This document shows, one piece after another, positions 6,374 to 15,443 of a stretch of 64,000 nucleotides of DNA (the first letter of the stretch is position 1; each line of letters starts with the position of its first letter). Below the pieces are notes generated by a model, which was not told the DNA's origin, did not search any database, and saw nothing but the letters and a program-made list of their open reading frames with translations. Made by a program: the position numbers and the translations under genes. The stretch comes from an uncultured Oscillospiraceae bacterium (GTDB lineage: Bacteria; Bacillota; Clostridia; Oscillospirales; Oscillospiraceae): contig CANRFA010000005.1 in the NCBI GenBank assembly GCA_947629775.1, positions 1 through 64,000 of the forward strand. The letters are read 5' to 3'.

Positions 6374-8584
6374 ATGTCTCTGAAAATCGCCCTGGTGGGC
6401 AACCCCAACTGCGGGAAGACCACCATGTTCAACGCCATGACGGGTTCCACCCAGCACGTGGGCAACTGGCCCGGCGTGACGGTGGAGAAAAAGGAAGGAA
6501 AGCTGAAGGGCTATCCGGACGTTACCGTAACGGATCTGCCCGGCATCTACTCGCTGTCCCCCTACACCCTGGAGGAAGTGGTCAGCCGCAACTATCTGAT
6601 CGGGGAGAAGCCGGACTGCATCATCGACCTGGTGGACGCCACCAACATCGAACGCAACCTCTACCTGACCACACAGGTGCTGGAGCTGGGGATCCCTGTG
6701 GTGGTGGCCCTCAACATGATGGACCTGGTGAAGAAGAACGGTGACCGCATCGACGCGGTGAAGCTGTCCGGTGAGCTGGGATGCCCCGTCGTGGAGATCT
6801 CCGCGCTGAAAGGTACCGGACTCAAGGAGCTGTATTCCAAAGCCGTGGAGTGCGCAAAGGCGAAGAAGGCCGGCTACCGGCACGCCTTCGCGAAACCGGT
6901 GGAGAAGGCCCTGGAGCAGATTGAAAACCTGATCTCCGGCCATGTTCCCGCCAGCCAGCTGCGCTGGTACGCCGTCAAGCTCTTCGAGCAGGACGAGAAG
7001 GTCATGGAGGAGACCGCCTCCAGGCTGCACATTGACGCGGACCTCTCTGCGGTCATCTCCGCCTGCGAGGAGGAGATGGACGACGATGGAGAGTCCATCA
7101 TCACCAACCAGCGCTACGAGTACATCGCCTCCATCATCGGCAAGGTGTATCATAAGAAGAGCCGCGGGCTGTCCACGTCGGACCGCATCGACCAGATCGT
7201 CACCAACCGGGTGCTGGCTCTGCCCATCTTTGCCTGTGTGATGTTTGTCATCTACGCCATTGCCATGGGCGGCTGGCCCATCTCCATTGGCACCATCGGG
7301 ACCGACTGGGCCAACGACACCCTCTTCGGCGAGATCGTACCGAATTTCTTTAACAGCTTTCTGCTCAACGCCGCCGGCGAGCCTGTGATTGCCGGCTGGC
7401 TCTACGGCCTCATCATGGACGGCATCGTAGCCGGTGTGGGCGCCGTGCTGGGCTTCGTGCCTCAGATTCTGGTGCTCTGCCTGCTGCTGGCCATCCTGGA
7501 AGACGTGGGCTACATGGCCCGGGTCGCCTTCATCATGGACCGGATCTTCCGCCGGTTCGGCCTCTCCGGCAAGAGCTTCATCCCCATGCTGGTGGCCACC
7601 GGCTGCGGCGTGCCCGGCATCATGGCGTCCCGGACCATCGAACAGGACCGGGACCGTAAGATGACCATCATGACCACCGGCTTCATTCCCTGCGGCGCCA
7701 AGATGCCCATCATCGGCCTCTTCGCCGGCGCCGTCTTCGGCAACTCCGCTCTGGTGGCGGTCTCCGCCTTCTTCATCGGCATCGCCGCCGTCGTCATTTC
7801 CGGCATCATGCTCAAGAAGTTCAAGGCCTTTGCCGGCGAGCCCGCTCCCTTCGTCATGGAGCTGCCCGCCTACCACGTGCCTTCCGTGGGCAATGTTCTG
7901 CGGGCTACCTGGGAGCGCGGCTGGTCCTTCATCAAGAGAGCCGGCACCGTGGTGCTGATCTCCTGCATCGTGCTCTGGTTCCTGCAGGGCTACGGCTTCG
8001 TGGACGGCGTGTTCCAGGCCGTGGAAGATAACAATCACTCTCTCCTGGCCGCCATCGGCAGCGCTGTCGCCTGGATCTTCTATCCGCTGGGCTGGCATGG
8101 GGAGATGGCCTGGAAGGCCACCGTTGCGGCCTTTACCGGCCTGATCGCCAAGGAAGAGGTCATCAACACCTTCGGCGTGCTCTATCAGTACGCCGGCGAA
8201 GTGGACCTGATGGAGGACTCCAGCCCGATCTGGACCATGGTGGCCGCGGACTTCGGCGCCATCACCGCGTACTCCTTCATGATCTTCAACCTGCTGTGCG
8301 CTCCCTGCTTTGCCGCCATGGGAGCCATCAAGCGGGAGATGAACAACTGGAAGTGGACCCTGGGCGCCATCGGGTATATGTGCGTATTCGCCTACGCCAT
8401 CAGCATGATCGTCTATCAGATCGGCGGCCTGTTTACCGGCGAGGCCACCTTCAGCATCTTCACCATCCTGGCAGTTGCCGTTCTGGGTGTAATCCTCTAC
8501 CTCCTGTTCCGCAAGGGCTATCAGCCGGAAGAGGGACACCGGCTGGGTTCCCGCTCCGTGGCGGGCGCCAGCCTGCAGGTGTAA
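6374..8584 (+). CDS. feoB: Ferrous iron transport protein B
   Basis: FeoB is the membrane permease for Fe(II). The 736-residue protein has an N-terminal G domain with the P-loop GNPNCGKT at residues 9-16, the DLPG switch and the NMMD base-recognition motif, then a helical regulatory part to about residue 270. The membrane domain of about ten helices follows, with two Gate-type regions (the conserved GCGVPGI and PCGAKMPI blocks). The start at 6374 was chosen because it follows GGGAGGAGAG and begins MSLKIALVGNPN, as in the family; an upstream in-frame extension to 6305 would run through the operator sites. Confidence 0.97.
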   Translation: MSLKIALVGNPNCGKTTMFNAMTGSTQHVGNWPGVTVEKKEGKLKGYPDVTVTDLPGIYSLSPYTLEEVVSRNYLIGEKPDCIIDLVDATNIERNLYLTTQVLELGIPVVVALNMMDLVKKNGDRIDAVKLSGELGCPVVEISALKGTGLKELYSKAVECAKAKKAGYRHAFAKPVEKALEQIENLISGHVPASQLRWYAVKLFEQDEKVMEETASRLHIDADLSAVISACEEEMDDDGESIITNQRYEYIASIIGKVYHKKSRGLSTSDRIDQIVTNRVLALPIFACVMFVIYAIAMGGWPISIGTIGTDWANDTLFGEIVPNFFNSFLLNAAGEPVIAGWLYGLIMDGIVAGVGAVLGFVPQILVLCLLLAILEDVGYMARVAFIMDRIFRRFGLSGKSFIPMLVATGCGVPGIMASRTIEQDRDRKMTIMTTGFIPCGAKMPIIGLFAGAVFGNSALVAVSAFFIGIAAVVISGIMLKKFKAFAGEPAPFVMELPAYHVPSVGNVLRATWERGWSFIKRAGTVVLISCIVLWFLQGYGFVDGVFQAVEDNNHSLLAAIGSAVAWIFYPLGWHGEMAWKATVAAFTGLIAKEEVINTFGVLYQYAGEVDLMEDSSPIWTMVAADFGAITAYSFMIFNLLCAPCFAAMGAIKREMNNWKWTLGAIGYMCVFAYAISMIVYQIGGLFTGEATFSIFTILAVAVLGVILYLLFRKGYQPEEGHRLGSRSVAGASLQV

Positions 8585-8597
8585 GGAGGCCCGTGCC

Positions 8598-8741
8598 ATG
8601 ATGACCTTCGTGGTCGGCGCCTGCGTGGCAGCTGCCGTGGGATTGGCAATCCGCTCCCTCTGGAAGGATCACCGCGCCGGGAAGTCCTGCGGAGGCTGCT
8701 CCGGGGACTGCGCCCACTGCCACATGCACCACGACTCCTGA
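8598..8741 (+). CDS. FeoB-associated Cys-rich membrane peptide
   Basis: A 47-residue reading frame starts 13 bp after feoB behind AAGGAGG. It has a short N-terminal hydrophobic helix (residues 3-21), a basic stretch, then CGGCSGDCAHC and a His-rich end. This is the layout of the small FeoB-associated Cys-rich protein family found after feoB in Firmicutes. Four Cys and several His suggest iron or other metal binding at the membrane surface; its exact role is unsettled. Too short for many gene finders. Confidence 0.85.
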   Translation: MMTFVVGACVAAAVGLAIRSLWKDHRAGKSCGGCSGDCAHCHMHHDS

Positions 8742-8761
8742 AAAGACTCCTGAAAAACGGA

Positions 8762-8805
8762 AGACCTGTCCACCGCCTGTTCAAGGCGGCGGGCAGGTCT
8801 TTTTC
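8762..8805 (+). terminator. Terminator of the feo operon
   Basis: AGACCTG and CAGGTCT arms enclose an inner CCGCC/GGCGG stem and are followed by TTTTCC. Confidence 0.85.
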
Positions 8806-8903
8806 CTTTCCGGGCGGGAGCTGTTCCGGAGGGAGACTCAGAGCGGGGGGCGTCTGTTCTCCAGACCCTGAAGAAGAGGTTTCCGTACGGGTGAATTTCA
8901 GGG

Positions 8904-8931
8904 TGGACAAACCGGGGAAGTATGCTATAAT
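8904..8931 (+). promoter_or_regulatory. Promoter of the penicillin-binding protein gene
   Basis: TGGACA (8904-8909) and a perfect TATAAT (8926-8931) with 16 bp between them and a TG extension before the -10 box. Confidence 0.7.
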
Positions 8932-9036
8932 GAAATGCAGGCCCCGCGGTCCCCGGGGCCCCAGGCGCAGCCTGGAATACGTATCCATCACAGACTGCCG
9001 GACCGCCGCGAGGCGGTTCCGACTGGAGGTAGAGAC

Positions 9037-11946
9037 GTGGCAGACAACAACGACTTTGATTTTGGCGACATCGACTTCGGCGACCTTGGAGACTATAACG
9101 ATTACAGCTCCATCTACGAAAACAGCGATTACCCCTCCCGGCAAAGCGCGCCGCGCCACCGGGAAGCTCCGCCAACCCGGCGGAAAAAGAAGAAGCGGAA
9201 GAAGGGCCACCCCATCATCGGCGGCTTCTTCAAAACCATTGGAACACTGCTGCTGATCGGTCTCTGTACCGGGACCGTGCTCCTGTGCTTTGCGGTGGTA
9301 TATATCCGGACGGTGATTTTCCCCATCGCGGACCTGAGCATGGACGACATGGTCTTCGGCGCCAACAGCACCATGCTCTATAAAGATCCGGATACCGGAA
9401 ACTACGAGGAGCTGGTGACCCTGGCGAGCACCACCAGTTCCACCTGGGTGAACTACGACGAGATTCCCGAGAATCTGAAGAATGCGGCGATTGCCATTGA
9501 GGACCAGCGGTTCTGGGAGCATCCCGGCGTGGACTGGAAGCGGACCGGTAAGGCGGTCCTGGACATGTTCCGGGGCGGCGACATCTCCGGCGGCTCCACG
9601 ATTACCCAGCAGCTGATCAAGAACATGACCAACTACAACGAGACCACGGTCAAGCGGAAGGTGACGGAAATTGTCCGGGCCCTGCGCTTCACTCAGAACA
9701 ACAGCAAGGAAGATACGCTGCTGTGGTACCTGAACATCATTCCTCTGGGCGCCGGCTGCAAGGGCGTGGGGTCCGCCTCCCTGACCTACTTCGGCAAGCC
9801 GGTCAGCGAACTGACCCTGGCGGAGTGCGCCAGCCTGATCGGCATCACAAACAATCCACCCAAATACGGCCCCTATTCCGGAGCGCGGGTGGCCACTTCC
9901 ACCGGCGAGATCTGGGACTCCAAACAGTGGAACAAGTGGCGCCAGGAGACGGTGCTCAGCGAGATGAAACGCCAGGGTATGATTTCCGAGCAGGAGTACA
10001 CCGAGGCGGTGAATCAGGAACTGGTCTTCGTCAAGGCGGAGGAAGTGGAAGAACAGGAATCCACCATCTACTCTTGGTATGAGGAGACCGTTCTTTCCGA
10101 TGTGCGGGAGGACCTGAAGACCCGGCTGGGCTGGTCCGACGAGCGTGTCACCCAGGCCATGGAGCAGGGCGGGCTGCGCATCTACACCTGCCTGAACCCC
10201 CGGATTCAGGCCATCGCGGAAGAGATCTACGCGGACCGCTCCAACCTGAACTACACCTCCAAATCCGGACAGCTGATGCAGTCCTCCATTACAATCCTGG
10301 ACAACTCGGACGGCACGGTGGCCGCCATCGTGGGGCAGTTCGGAGGCAACAAGACGGGCAACCTGTGGAACAACTACGCCAACAGCGGTCAGGACCAGCC
10401 AGGGTCCTCCTTCAAGCCTCTGTCCGTGTATTCGCCCGCCATCGAGCTGGGCTATCTGTCCCCCATCTCCGTGGTGGACGACTATCCCTACCAGGTGTTG
10501 AACGGCAAGGCCTGGCCCACCAACTCCGGCGCCGCCCGCTACAAGGGACTGAGCACGGTGCTGCGGGGCATTACGGACTCTGTCAACACCATGGCGGTGC
10601 GCATCATCAACGACTATGTGACGCCCCAGGCCAGCTTTGACTTTGTGCAGAACCGCTACCACATCGATCTGGTGGAAGCTCTGGAGGTCAACGGGGAGAT
10701 GCACAGCGACATCGATACCTCCCCCCTGGCCATGGGCGGTCTGACCCTTGGAGTATGTACCCGGGACATGGCGGAGGGCTTTGAGACCTTCCCCAACCAG
10801 GGCATGTACACCTACTCCCGGACCTACTCCAAGATTACGCAGATGGTGGGCGACGAAGAGATTCTGCTGATGGACAACCCCATCCAGCAGGAGGCCATTC
10901 TCAAGGATACCACGGCCTACTACATGAACACCATGCTGCAGAACGTCATCAAGGAGGGTACGGCCGAGGGCTACAGCCTGAAGCATATGCACTGCGCCGG
11001 CAAGACCGGTACCACCAACAGTCAGTATGACCGCTGGTTTGTGGGCTACACACCTTACTATACCGCGGCCATCTGGACCGGCTATCCCAAGAACGAGCGC
11101 TACACCGGCAGCAAGAATCCGGCTCTGGTGCTGTGGAAGAAGGTCATGGACGAAATTCACGATGGTCTGGAGGACAAGGATTTCTTCGATCCCGGCGGAC
11201 AGCAGTCCGTCACCTACTGCCGGGACAGCGGCCTGCTGGCCACCCAGTACTGCGCCATGGATCCCCGGGGCAACCGGGCGGCCAAGGGGTATGTCTTCCC
11301 CGAGGATGTGCCGACCCAGGTCTGCAACGTGCATACCGCTTCCAATGTGATCCGGCTGTGCAAGGGCAGCGGAACCGTTACCACGGAAGAGGATGGAACC
11401 ACGACCACCGGTCCTCTGAAGGCGGCCGGCCCCTACTGCCCCAGCGATCAGATCTCCTCGTTCTGCCCGCCGGACTTTGAACGCAAACAGGTAGGCGGAG
11501 CCTACGCGGCGGATGAGAGCTACCGGGCCAGCCACTATGGCGGCCGCTCCGTGTGTACGGTGCACAACGGCCAGCCGGAGCCGGAGGAACCGGATCCCGG
11601 CGCTTCCTCTTCGAGTTCCGAGAATCCGGGACTCCCGGGCGTGATCCCGCCCGGCGGCTCCAGCAGTTCCGGCAGTGGTACCGGCGAGAACCCGGGAGGC
11701 ACGACAGGGCCCGGCACCACCGAACCGGAATCCCCCGGAGGAGAACCTTCCGGCGGCAACACGGGAGAACCCTCCGGCGGCGGAACCGGTACGACGGAGC
11801 CGGGAACTTCGGGAGGAGAACCCTCCGGCGGCAACACAGGAGAGCCCTCCGGCGGTGGAACCGGCACCACCACGGAGCCCTCGGGCGGCGATACGCCCCT
11901 GCAGCCCACGACGCCGGAAGTGGACGAAAATGGTATGGTCGGGTAG
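9037..11946 (+). CDS. Class A penicillin-binding protein (transglycosylase/transpeptidase)
   Basis: A bifunctional peptidoglycan synthase of 969 residues. It has an acidic, Lys/Arg-ended cytoplasmic tail (1-58), one membrane helix (about 60-92), a GT51 glycosyltransferase domain (EDQRFWEHPG with Glu155 as likely catalytic base; GGSTITQQ at 185-192) and a transpeptidase domain. In the latter, SxxK is S457-S-F-K460, SxN is S515-V-N517 and KTG is K656-T-G658. The last 130 residues are a Gly/Ser/Pro/Thr/Glu-rich extracellular tail with a tandem repeat. I chose GTG at 9037 because it has GGAGGT upstream; the frame stays open back to 8935 but that part includes the promoter start region. It is a single-gene unit. 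Confidence 0.95.
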   Translation: MADNNDFDFGDIDFGDLGDYNDYSSIYENSDYPSRQSAPRHREAPPTRRKKKKRKKGHPIIGGFFKTIGTLLLIGLCTGTVLLCFAVVYIRTVIFPIADLSMDDMVFGANSTMLYKDPDTGNYEELVTLASTTSSTWVNYDEIPENLKNAAIAIEDQRFWEHPGVDWKRTGKAVLDMFRGGDISGGSTITQQLIKNMTNYNETTVKRKVTEIVRALRFTQNNSKEDTLLWYLNIIPLGAGCKGVGSASLTYFGKPVSELTLAECASLIGITNNPPKYGPYSGARVATSTGEIWDSKQWNKWRQETVLSEMKRQGMISEQEYTEAVNQELVFVKAEEVEEQESTIYSWYEETVLSDVREDLKTRLGWSDERVTQAMEQGGLRIYTCLNPRIQAIAEEIYADRSNLNYTSKSGQLMQSSITILDNSDGTVAAIVGQFGGNKTGNLWNNYANSGQDQPGSSFKPLSVYSPAIELGYLSPISVVDDYPYQVLNGKAWPTNSGAARYKGLSTVLRGITDSVNTMAVRIINDYVTPQASFDFVQNRYHIDLVEALEVNGEMHSDIDTSPLAMGGLTLGVCTRDMAEGFETFPNQGMYTYSRTYSKITQMVGDEEILLMDNPIQQEAILKDTTAYYMNTMLQNVIKEGTAEGYSLKHMHCAGKTGTTNSQYDRWFVGYTPYYTAAIWTGYPKNERYTGSKNPALVLWKKVMDEIHDGLEDKDFFDPGGQQSVTYCRDSGLLATQYCAMDPRGNRAAKGYVFPEDVPTQVCNVHTASNVIRLCKGSGTVTTEEDGTTTTGPLKAAGPYCPSDQISSFCPPDFERKQVGGAYAADESYRASHYGGRSVCTVHNGQPEPEEPDPGASSSSSENPGLPGVIPPGGSSSSGSGTGENPGGTTGPGTTEPESPGGEPSGGNTGEPSGGGTGTTEPGTSGGEPSGGNTGEPSGGGTGTTTEPSGGDTPLQPTTPEVDENGMVG
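11737..11886 (+). repeat. Tandem 75-bp repeat in the PBP tail
   Basis: Two adjacent copies of about 75 bp (11737-11811 and 11812-11886) encode GGEPSGGNTGEPSGGGTGTT followed by a short variable end. The copies differ by a few third-position and indel changes, so the duplication is not brand new. Confidence 0.75.
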
Positions 11947-11970
11947 CGGCCCGGCCGACAGAAAACGCAC

Positions 11971-12003
11971 AGGCCCGGAACACTTCGGTGTTCCGGGCCT
12001 TTT
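11971..12003 (+). terminator. Terminator between the PBP and the UvrA-like gene
   Basis: AGGCCCGGAACAC, loop TTCG, GTGTTCCGGGCCT, then TTTT: a strong hairpin between two convergent genes. Confidence 0.9.
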
Positions 12004-12019
12004 GTCAGCGAAAACGGAC

Positions 12020-14518
12020 TCAGAGGAAGCGTCCGGTGGCGCTCTCCGGGCAGGTCTTCAGATCTTCCCGGGTGCCGCAGGCCACGATGCGCCCTCCTTC
12101 GATCCCCCCGCCGGGTCCCATATCCACGATCCAGTCTGCGCTGCGGATGACATCCAGGTCGTGCTCGATCACGATGACGGTCGCCCCCTGGTCCAGGAGG
12201 GTCTGGAAAACCTTCAGCAGAGTGCGCACATCCAGGGGATGGAGTCCGATGGTGGGTTCGTCGAAGACGAAGACGGAATCGGACTGGCCCCGGCCCATTT
12301 CGCTGGCCAGCTTCAGCCGCTGCGCCTCGCCACCGGAGAGACTGGGGGTGGCTTCGCCCAGTGTCAGGTAGCCGAGCCCCACGTCGTGCAGGACCTGCAG
12401 CCGGTTGCGGATGACCTTCAGATTGTCGCAGACCTCCAGGGCTTCGTCCACACTGAGGGACATCAGCTTCGGCAGGGTACAGAGGCTTCCGTCCTTCTTC
12501 TTCCGGGCGATGCGGAAGGCGTCCCGGCCGTAGCGGGCGCCACGGCAGTCCGGGCAGGGGATGTCCACGTCCGGAAGGAACTGAACGTCCAGGCTGATGG
12601 AGCCGGTGCCGTCGCAGGTGGGACAGCGCAGACGGCCGGTATTATAGGAGAAGTCTCCCGCTTTCCAGCCCCCGGCCTTTGCCCCTTCGGTGCGGGCGTA
12701 GACCTTGCGCAGTTCGTCGTGGACGTTGGCGTAGGTGGCTACGGTAGAGCGTACGTTGATGCCGATGGGGGTGGCGTCGATCAGCTTCACCTGGCGGATC
12801 CCTTCCGCCTCCAGAGAGCGGACATGGGCGGGCAGAGGCTTTCCCGCGGTCCGGGCCTCCAGGGCGGGGACCAGACTCTCCAGAACCATGGTGGTCTTGC
12901 CGGAGCCGGAGACCCCGGTGACCACGGACAGGCGGCCCTTTGGGAAGCGTACGGTCAGAGGATGGACCGTGTGGATGGCGGAGGTGGACATGGAGACGGC
13001 GCCCCACTCAAAGATCCGGTTCGGCGGAGGCAGTTCCCGCAGGGAGGGGTGTTCCCCGGGGGCCAGGAAGGGGCCGATGATGGACTGCGGAGAGGCGACC
13101 AGTTCCTCTACCGTGCCCTGCGCGATCAGGTTGCCCCCTTTGGCGCCGGCCTCGGGTCCCAGTTCCAGGATCCGGTCCGCGTGAGCGAGGACCTGGGTGT
13201 CGTGATCCACCAGGATGATGGAGTTGCCGTCGGCGATCAGGTCGTCCATGACGCCGGTGAGACCTTCGATGTTGGCCGGGTGCAGCCCGATGGACGGCTC
13301 GTCCAGCACATAGAGCACGCCGGTGGTGCGGTTGCGTACGGAGCGGGCCAGCTGCATGCGCTGCCGCTCGCCGGTGGAGAGGGTGGAGGCGGCCCGGTCC
13401 AGAGACAGGTAGGAGAGGCCCAGATCCACCAGCCGGCGGGCGGTGTGCTCCAGGGACTCGCAGATGCTGACCGCCATGGGGCGCATCTCTTCCGGCAGGG
13501 AGGCGGGCACTCCCTTCACCCAGTCCAGCAGCTCGGAGAGGGTCATTTTGCAGGCGTCCGCCAGGGAAATGCCCCGCAGCCGGGGCGCCCGGGCCCGCTC
13601 GGAGAGCCGGGTGCCGCCGCAGTCCGGACAGACAGACTGCGTGAGAAACTTCTCCACCCGCTTCATGCCCTTCTCGTCCTTCACCTTGGCCAGGGCGTTT
13701 TCCACGGTATAGGTGGCGTTGAAGTAGGTGAAGTCCAGCTCGCCCGCCTCGTTTGTGTTCTTCGAGCGGTAAAAGATGTGCTTCTTCTCCGCCGGACCGT
13801 CGTAGACGATCTCCTTTTCCTGCTGCGTCAGCTGGGAGAAGGGGATGTTGGTGCGCACGCCCATGGCCCGGCAGACGTCCACCATCAGAGACCACATGAG
13901 GGAGTTCCAGGGGGCCACGGCTCCCTCTTCGATGGTGAGAGATTCGTCCGGTACCAGGGTGGAGCGGTCCACGGTGCGCACCACGCCGGTGCCGCCGCAG
14001 GTGGGGCAGGCTCCCTGGCTGTTGAAGGCCAGTTCCTCCGCGCCAGGAGCTGTGACCCGCTCTCCGCATTCCGGGCAGAAGAAGTCCCGCTCCGCGGCCA
14101 CGTCCATGGTCGGGGGCACGTAGTGTCCGTTGGGACAGCGATGGCTGGCCAGACGGGAGAACATGAGACGGAGGCTGTTGAGCAGTTCCGTGCCGGTTCC
14201 GAAGGTGGAACGGATGCCCGGCACTCCCGGACGCTGGTGGAGCGCAAGGGCGGCGGGCATGTAGCGGACCTCGTCCACATCCGCCCGGCCCGCCTGGGTC
14301 AGACGCCGGCGGGTATAGGTGGAGAGAGACTCCAGATACCGCCGGGAGCCTTCGGCGTAGAGAACCCCCAGGGCCAGAGAGGACTTGCCGGAACCGGAGA
14401 CGCCGGCGATGCCCGTGATGCAGTGGAGGGGAATGTCCACGTCCAGATTCTTCAGGTTGTGCACCCGGGCGCCCCGGATGCGGATATACGGGGGAATTTC
14501 CCGTTTGGGTTCGTGCAT
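12020..14518 (-). CDS. Short UvrA-like ABC ATPase
   Basis: An 832-residue UvrA paralogue with two ABC ATPase halves and zinc-finger cysteine pairs (CPNGHY, FCPECGERV, CPTCGGTG, CPDCGGTRL; second half CPTCDGTG, CPDCRGARYG). Walker A motifs are GVSGSGKSS (39-47) and GVSGSGKTT. The first signature motif reads LSTGERQRMQLA instead of the UvrA LSGGE, while the second is a normal LSGGEAQRLKLA. True UvrA is about 940 residues; here the UvrB-binding region is reduced. The family is the UvrA-like group sometimes tied to antibiotic self-protection or DNA-intercalator tolerance. Function in this host is unknown. It is a single-gene unit with GGAAGGAG before the ATG. Confidence 0.85.
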   Translation of the reverse strand: MHEPKREIPPYIRIRGARVHNLKNLDVDIPLHCITGIAGVSGSGKSSLALGVLYAEGSRRYLESLSTYTRRRLTQAGRADVDEVRYMPAALALHQRPGVPGIRSTFGTGTELLNSLRLMFSRLASHRCPNGHYVPPTMDVAAERDFFCPECGERVTAPGAEELAFNSQGACPTCGGTGVVRTVDRSTLVPDESLTIEEGAVAPWNSLMWSLMVDVCRAMGVRTNIPFSQLTQQEKEIVYDGPAEKKHIFYRSKNTNEAGELDFTYFNATYTVENALAKVKDEKGMKRVEKFLTQSVCPDCGGTRLSERARAPRLRGISLADACKMTLSELLDWVKGVPASLPEEMRPMAVSICESLEHTARRLVDLGLSYLSLDRAASTLSTGERQRMQLARSVRNRTTGVLYVLDEPSIGLHPANIEGLTGVMDDLIADGNSIILVDHDTQVLAHADRILELGPEAGAKGGNLIAQGTVEELVASPQSIIGPFLAPGEHPSLRELPPPNRIFEWGAVSMSTSAIHTVHPLTVRFPKGRLSVVTGVSGSGKTTMVLESLVPALEARTAGKPLPAHVRSLEAEGIRQVKLIDATPIGINVRSTVATYANVHDELRKVYARTEGAKAGGWKAGDFSYNTGRLRCPTCDGTGSISLDVQFLPDVDIPCPDCRGARYGRDAFRIARKKKDGSLCTLPKLMSLSVDEALEVCDNLKVIRNRLQVLHDVGLGYLTLGEATPSLSGGEAQRLKLASEMGRGQSDSVFVFDEPTIGLHPLDVRTLLKVFQTLLDQGATVIVIEHDLDVIRSADWIVDMGPGGGIEGGRIVACGTREDLKTCPESATGRFL

Positions 14519-14719
14519 GGTACAAGGCTCCTTCCCGTCCGTCGGAGAGTCCGGACCCTCCGGGACAGCCTATCCTACCACGGATCCGGGGAAAAGACCA
14601 GAGCGGGAGGCAGACGAAATCCTCTGCGGACATGTGGAGGAACTTCTTCCCCGCACGGATGCCGGGAGGAAGCCCCTTTTCCGGTTGCGGGGAGAGATGC
14701 AGCGGAGCGGGATATCTGG

Positions 14720-14725
14720 TATACT
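14720..14725 (+). promoter_or_regulatory. Extended -10 element before the glutaredoxin-like gene
   Basis: TATACT preceded by TGG, 62 bp before the start codon; no convincing -35 box was found. Confidence 0.35.
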
Positions 14726-14787
14726 GGAGGAAACCACGCCGGTCGTCCCGGAAAGACGGACCAGCGAAGACAGAAAGGATGAACAGT

Positions 14788-15078
14788 ATGCAGGGACTGA
14801 CATTGTTCCATCTCGAAGACTGTCCGTATTGCCACAACGCCCGGCGGGCGCTGGAGGAACTGGGACGGGAAGAACCCCGCTTTGCCCGGGTTCCCGTGGA
14901 ATGGGTGGAGGAGAGCACCTGTCCGGAGCGGGTCCGGCAGTACAACTACTGGTACGTGCCCTCCGTCTTCCTGGGGAAGCGGAAGCTGTACGAGGCCCAC
15001 CCGGGGGAGTCCTATGAGGAGTGCCGGGAGCATCTGCGCGCCGCCCTGGAGGAGGCGCTGACAGCCGGTCCGGACTGA
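14788..15078 (+). CDS. Glutaredoxin-like thiol protein
   Basis: The 96-residue protein has the glutaredoxin/thioredoxin start LTLFHLEDCPYCHNARRALEEL, with a CPYC active site at residues 12-15, the cis-Pro block YVPSVFLGKRKLYE and a C-terminal helix. It is probably a cytoplasmic dithiol/disulfide oxidoreductase. Two ATGs are possible (14779 and 14788). The second was chosen because it is nine bases after AGAAAGG; the first would overlap the ribosome site. It stands alone, divergent from the UvrA-like gene. Confidence 0.85.
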   Translation: MQGLTLFHLEDCPYCHNARRALEELGREEPRFARVPVEWVEESTCPERVRQYNYWYVPSVFLGKRKLYEAHPGESYEECREHLRAALEEALTAGPD

Positions 15079-15394
15079 TTCTCCACCTCGTGGTGGGACC
15101 GATGGAACAGGGCGGGGAGTGGCCGAACGGGCGTTCCATCCGAAGAGGCCGGATGGGAGAGATCCGTCGCGGAGTACGGATTTCGCTCCACCGCCGGAGG
15201 CACGGGGGACAGACGGGAAGAGAACGGGAAGGAGAAACCGGATTCCGGTGTGGATGGAAGAATCCGGTCAAACTGGAAAATCTGACAGAGATGGCGTTCG
15301 GCAAAATGACGGATACTTCGCAGATCCGGTGGGCGCGCCTGAGGACAGATGACGAAAATCGGACCTTGAGTGTTCGGTAAAGGGAGATCTGTGC
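15079..15394. other. Intergenic stretch without recognised gene
   Basis: No family, RNA gene or repeat was seen between the glutaredoxin-like gene and the promoter of the HD-domain gene. Open frames here are Arg-rich and not protein-like. Confidence 0.4.
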
Positions 15395-15400
15395 TATAAT
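15395..15400 (+). promoter_or_regulatory. Extended -10 box of the HD-domain gene
   Basis: TATAAT preceded by TGTGC, about 44 bp before the start codon. The -35 region (GTTCGG) is poor. Confidence 0.45.
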
Positions 15401-15443
15401 GACAACTGGAAATTCCCAGTGCCGGAAAGGAGCCCTGACGCCT

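Noticed and set aside
11737..11886. Repeats considered as a possible CRISPR array
   Set aside because: The units are 75 bp, in frame inside a coding tail, have no unique spacers and encode a Gly/Pro/Ser-rich peptide.
8521..11970. An 1149-codon open frame on the minus strand opposite the PBP gene
   Set aside because: It is antisense of a well-supported PBP with intact catalytic motifs, has no ribosome site or family match, and its composition is Arg/Gly/His-rich.
11675..14782. A 1035-codon open frame on the plus strand opposite the UvrA-like gene
   Set aside because: The minus strand carries Walker A, zinc-finger and signature motifs; the plus-strand translation shows none.
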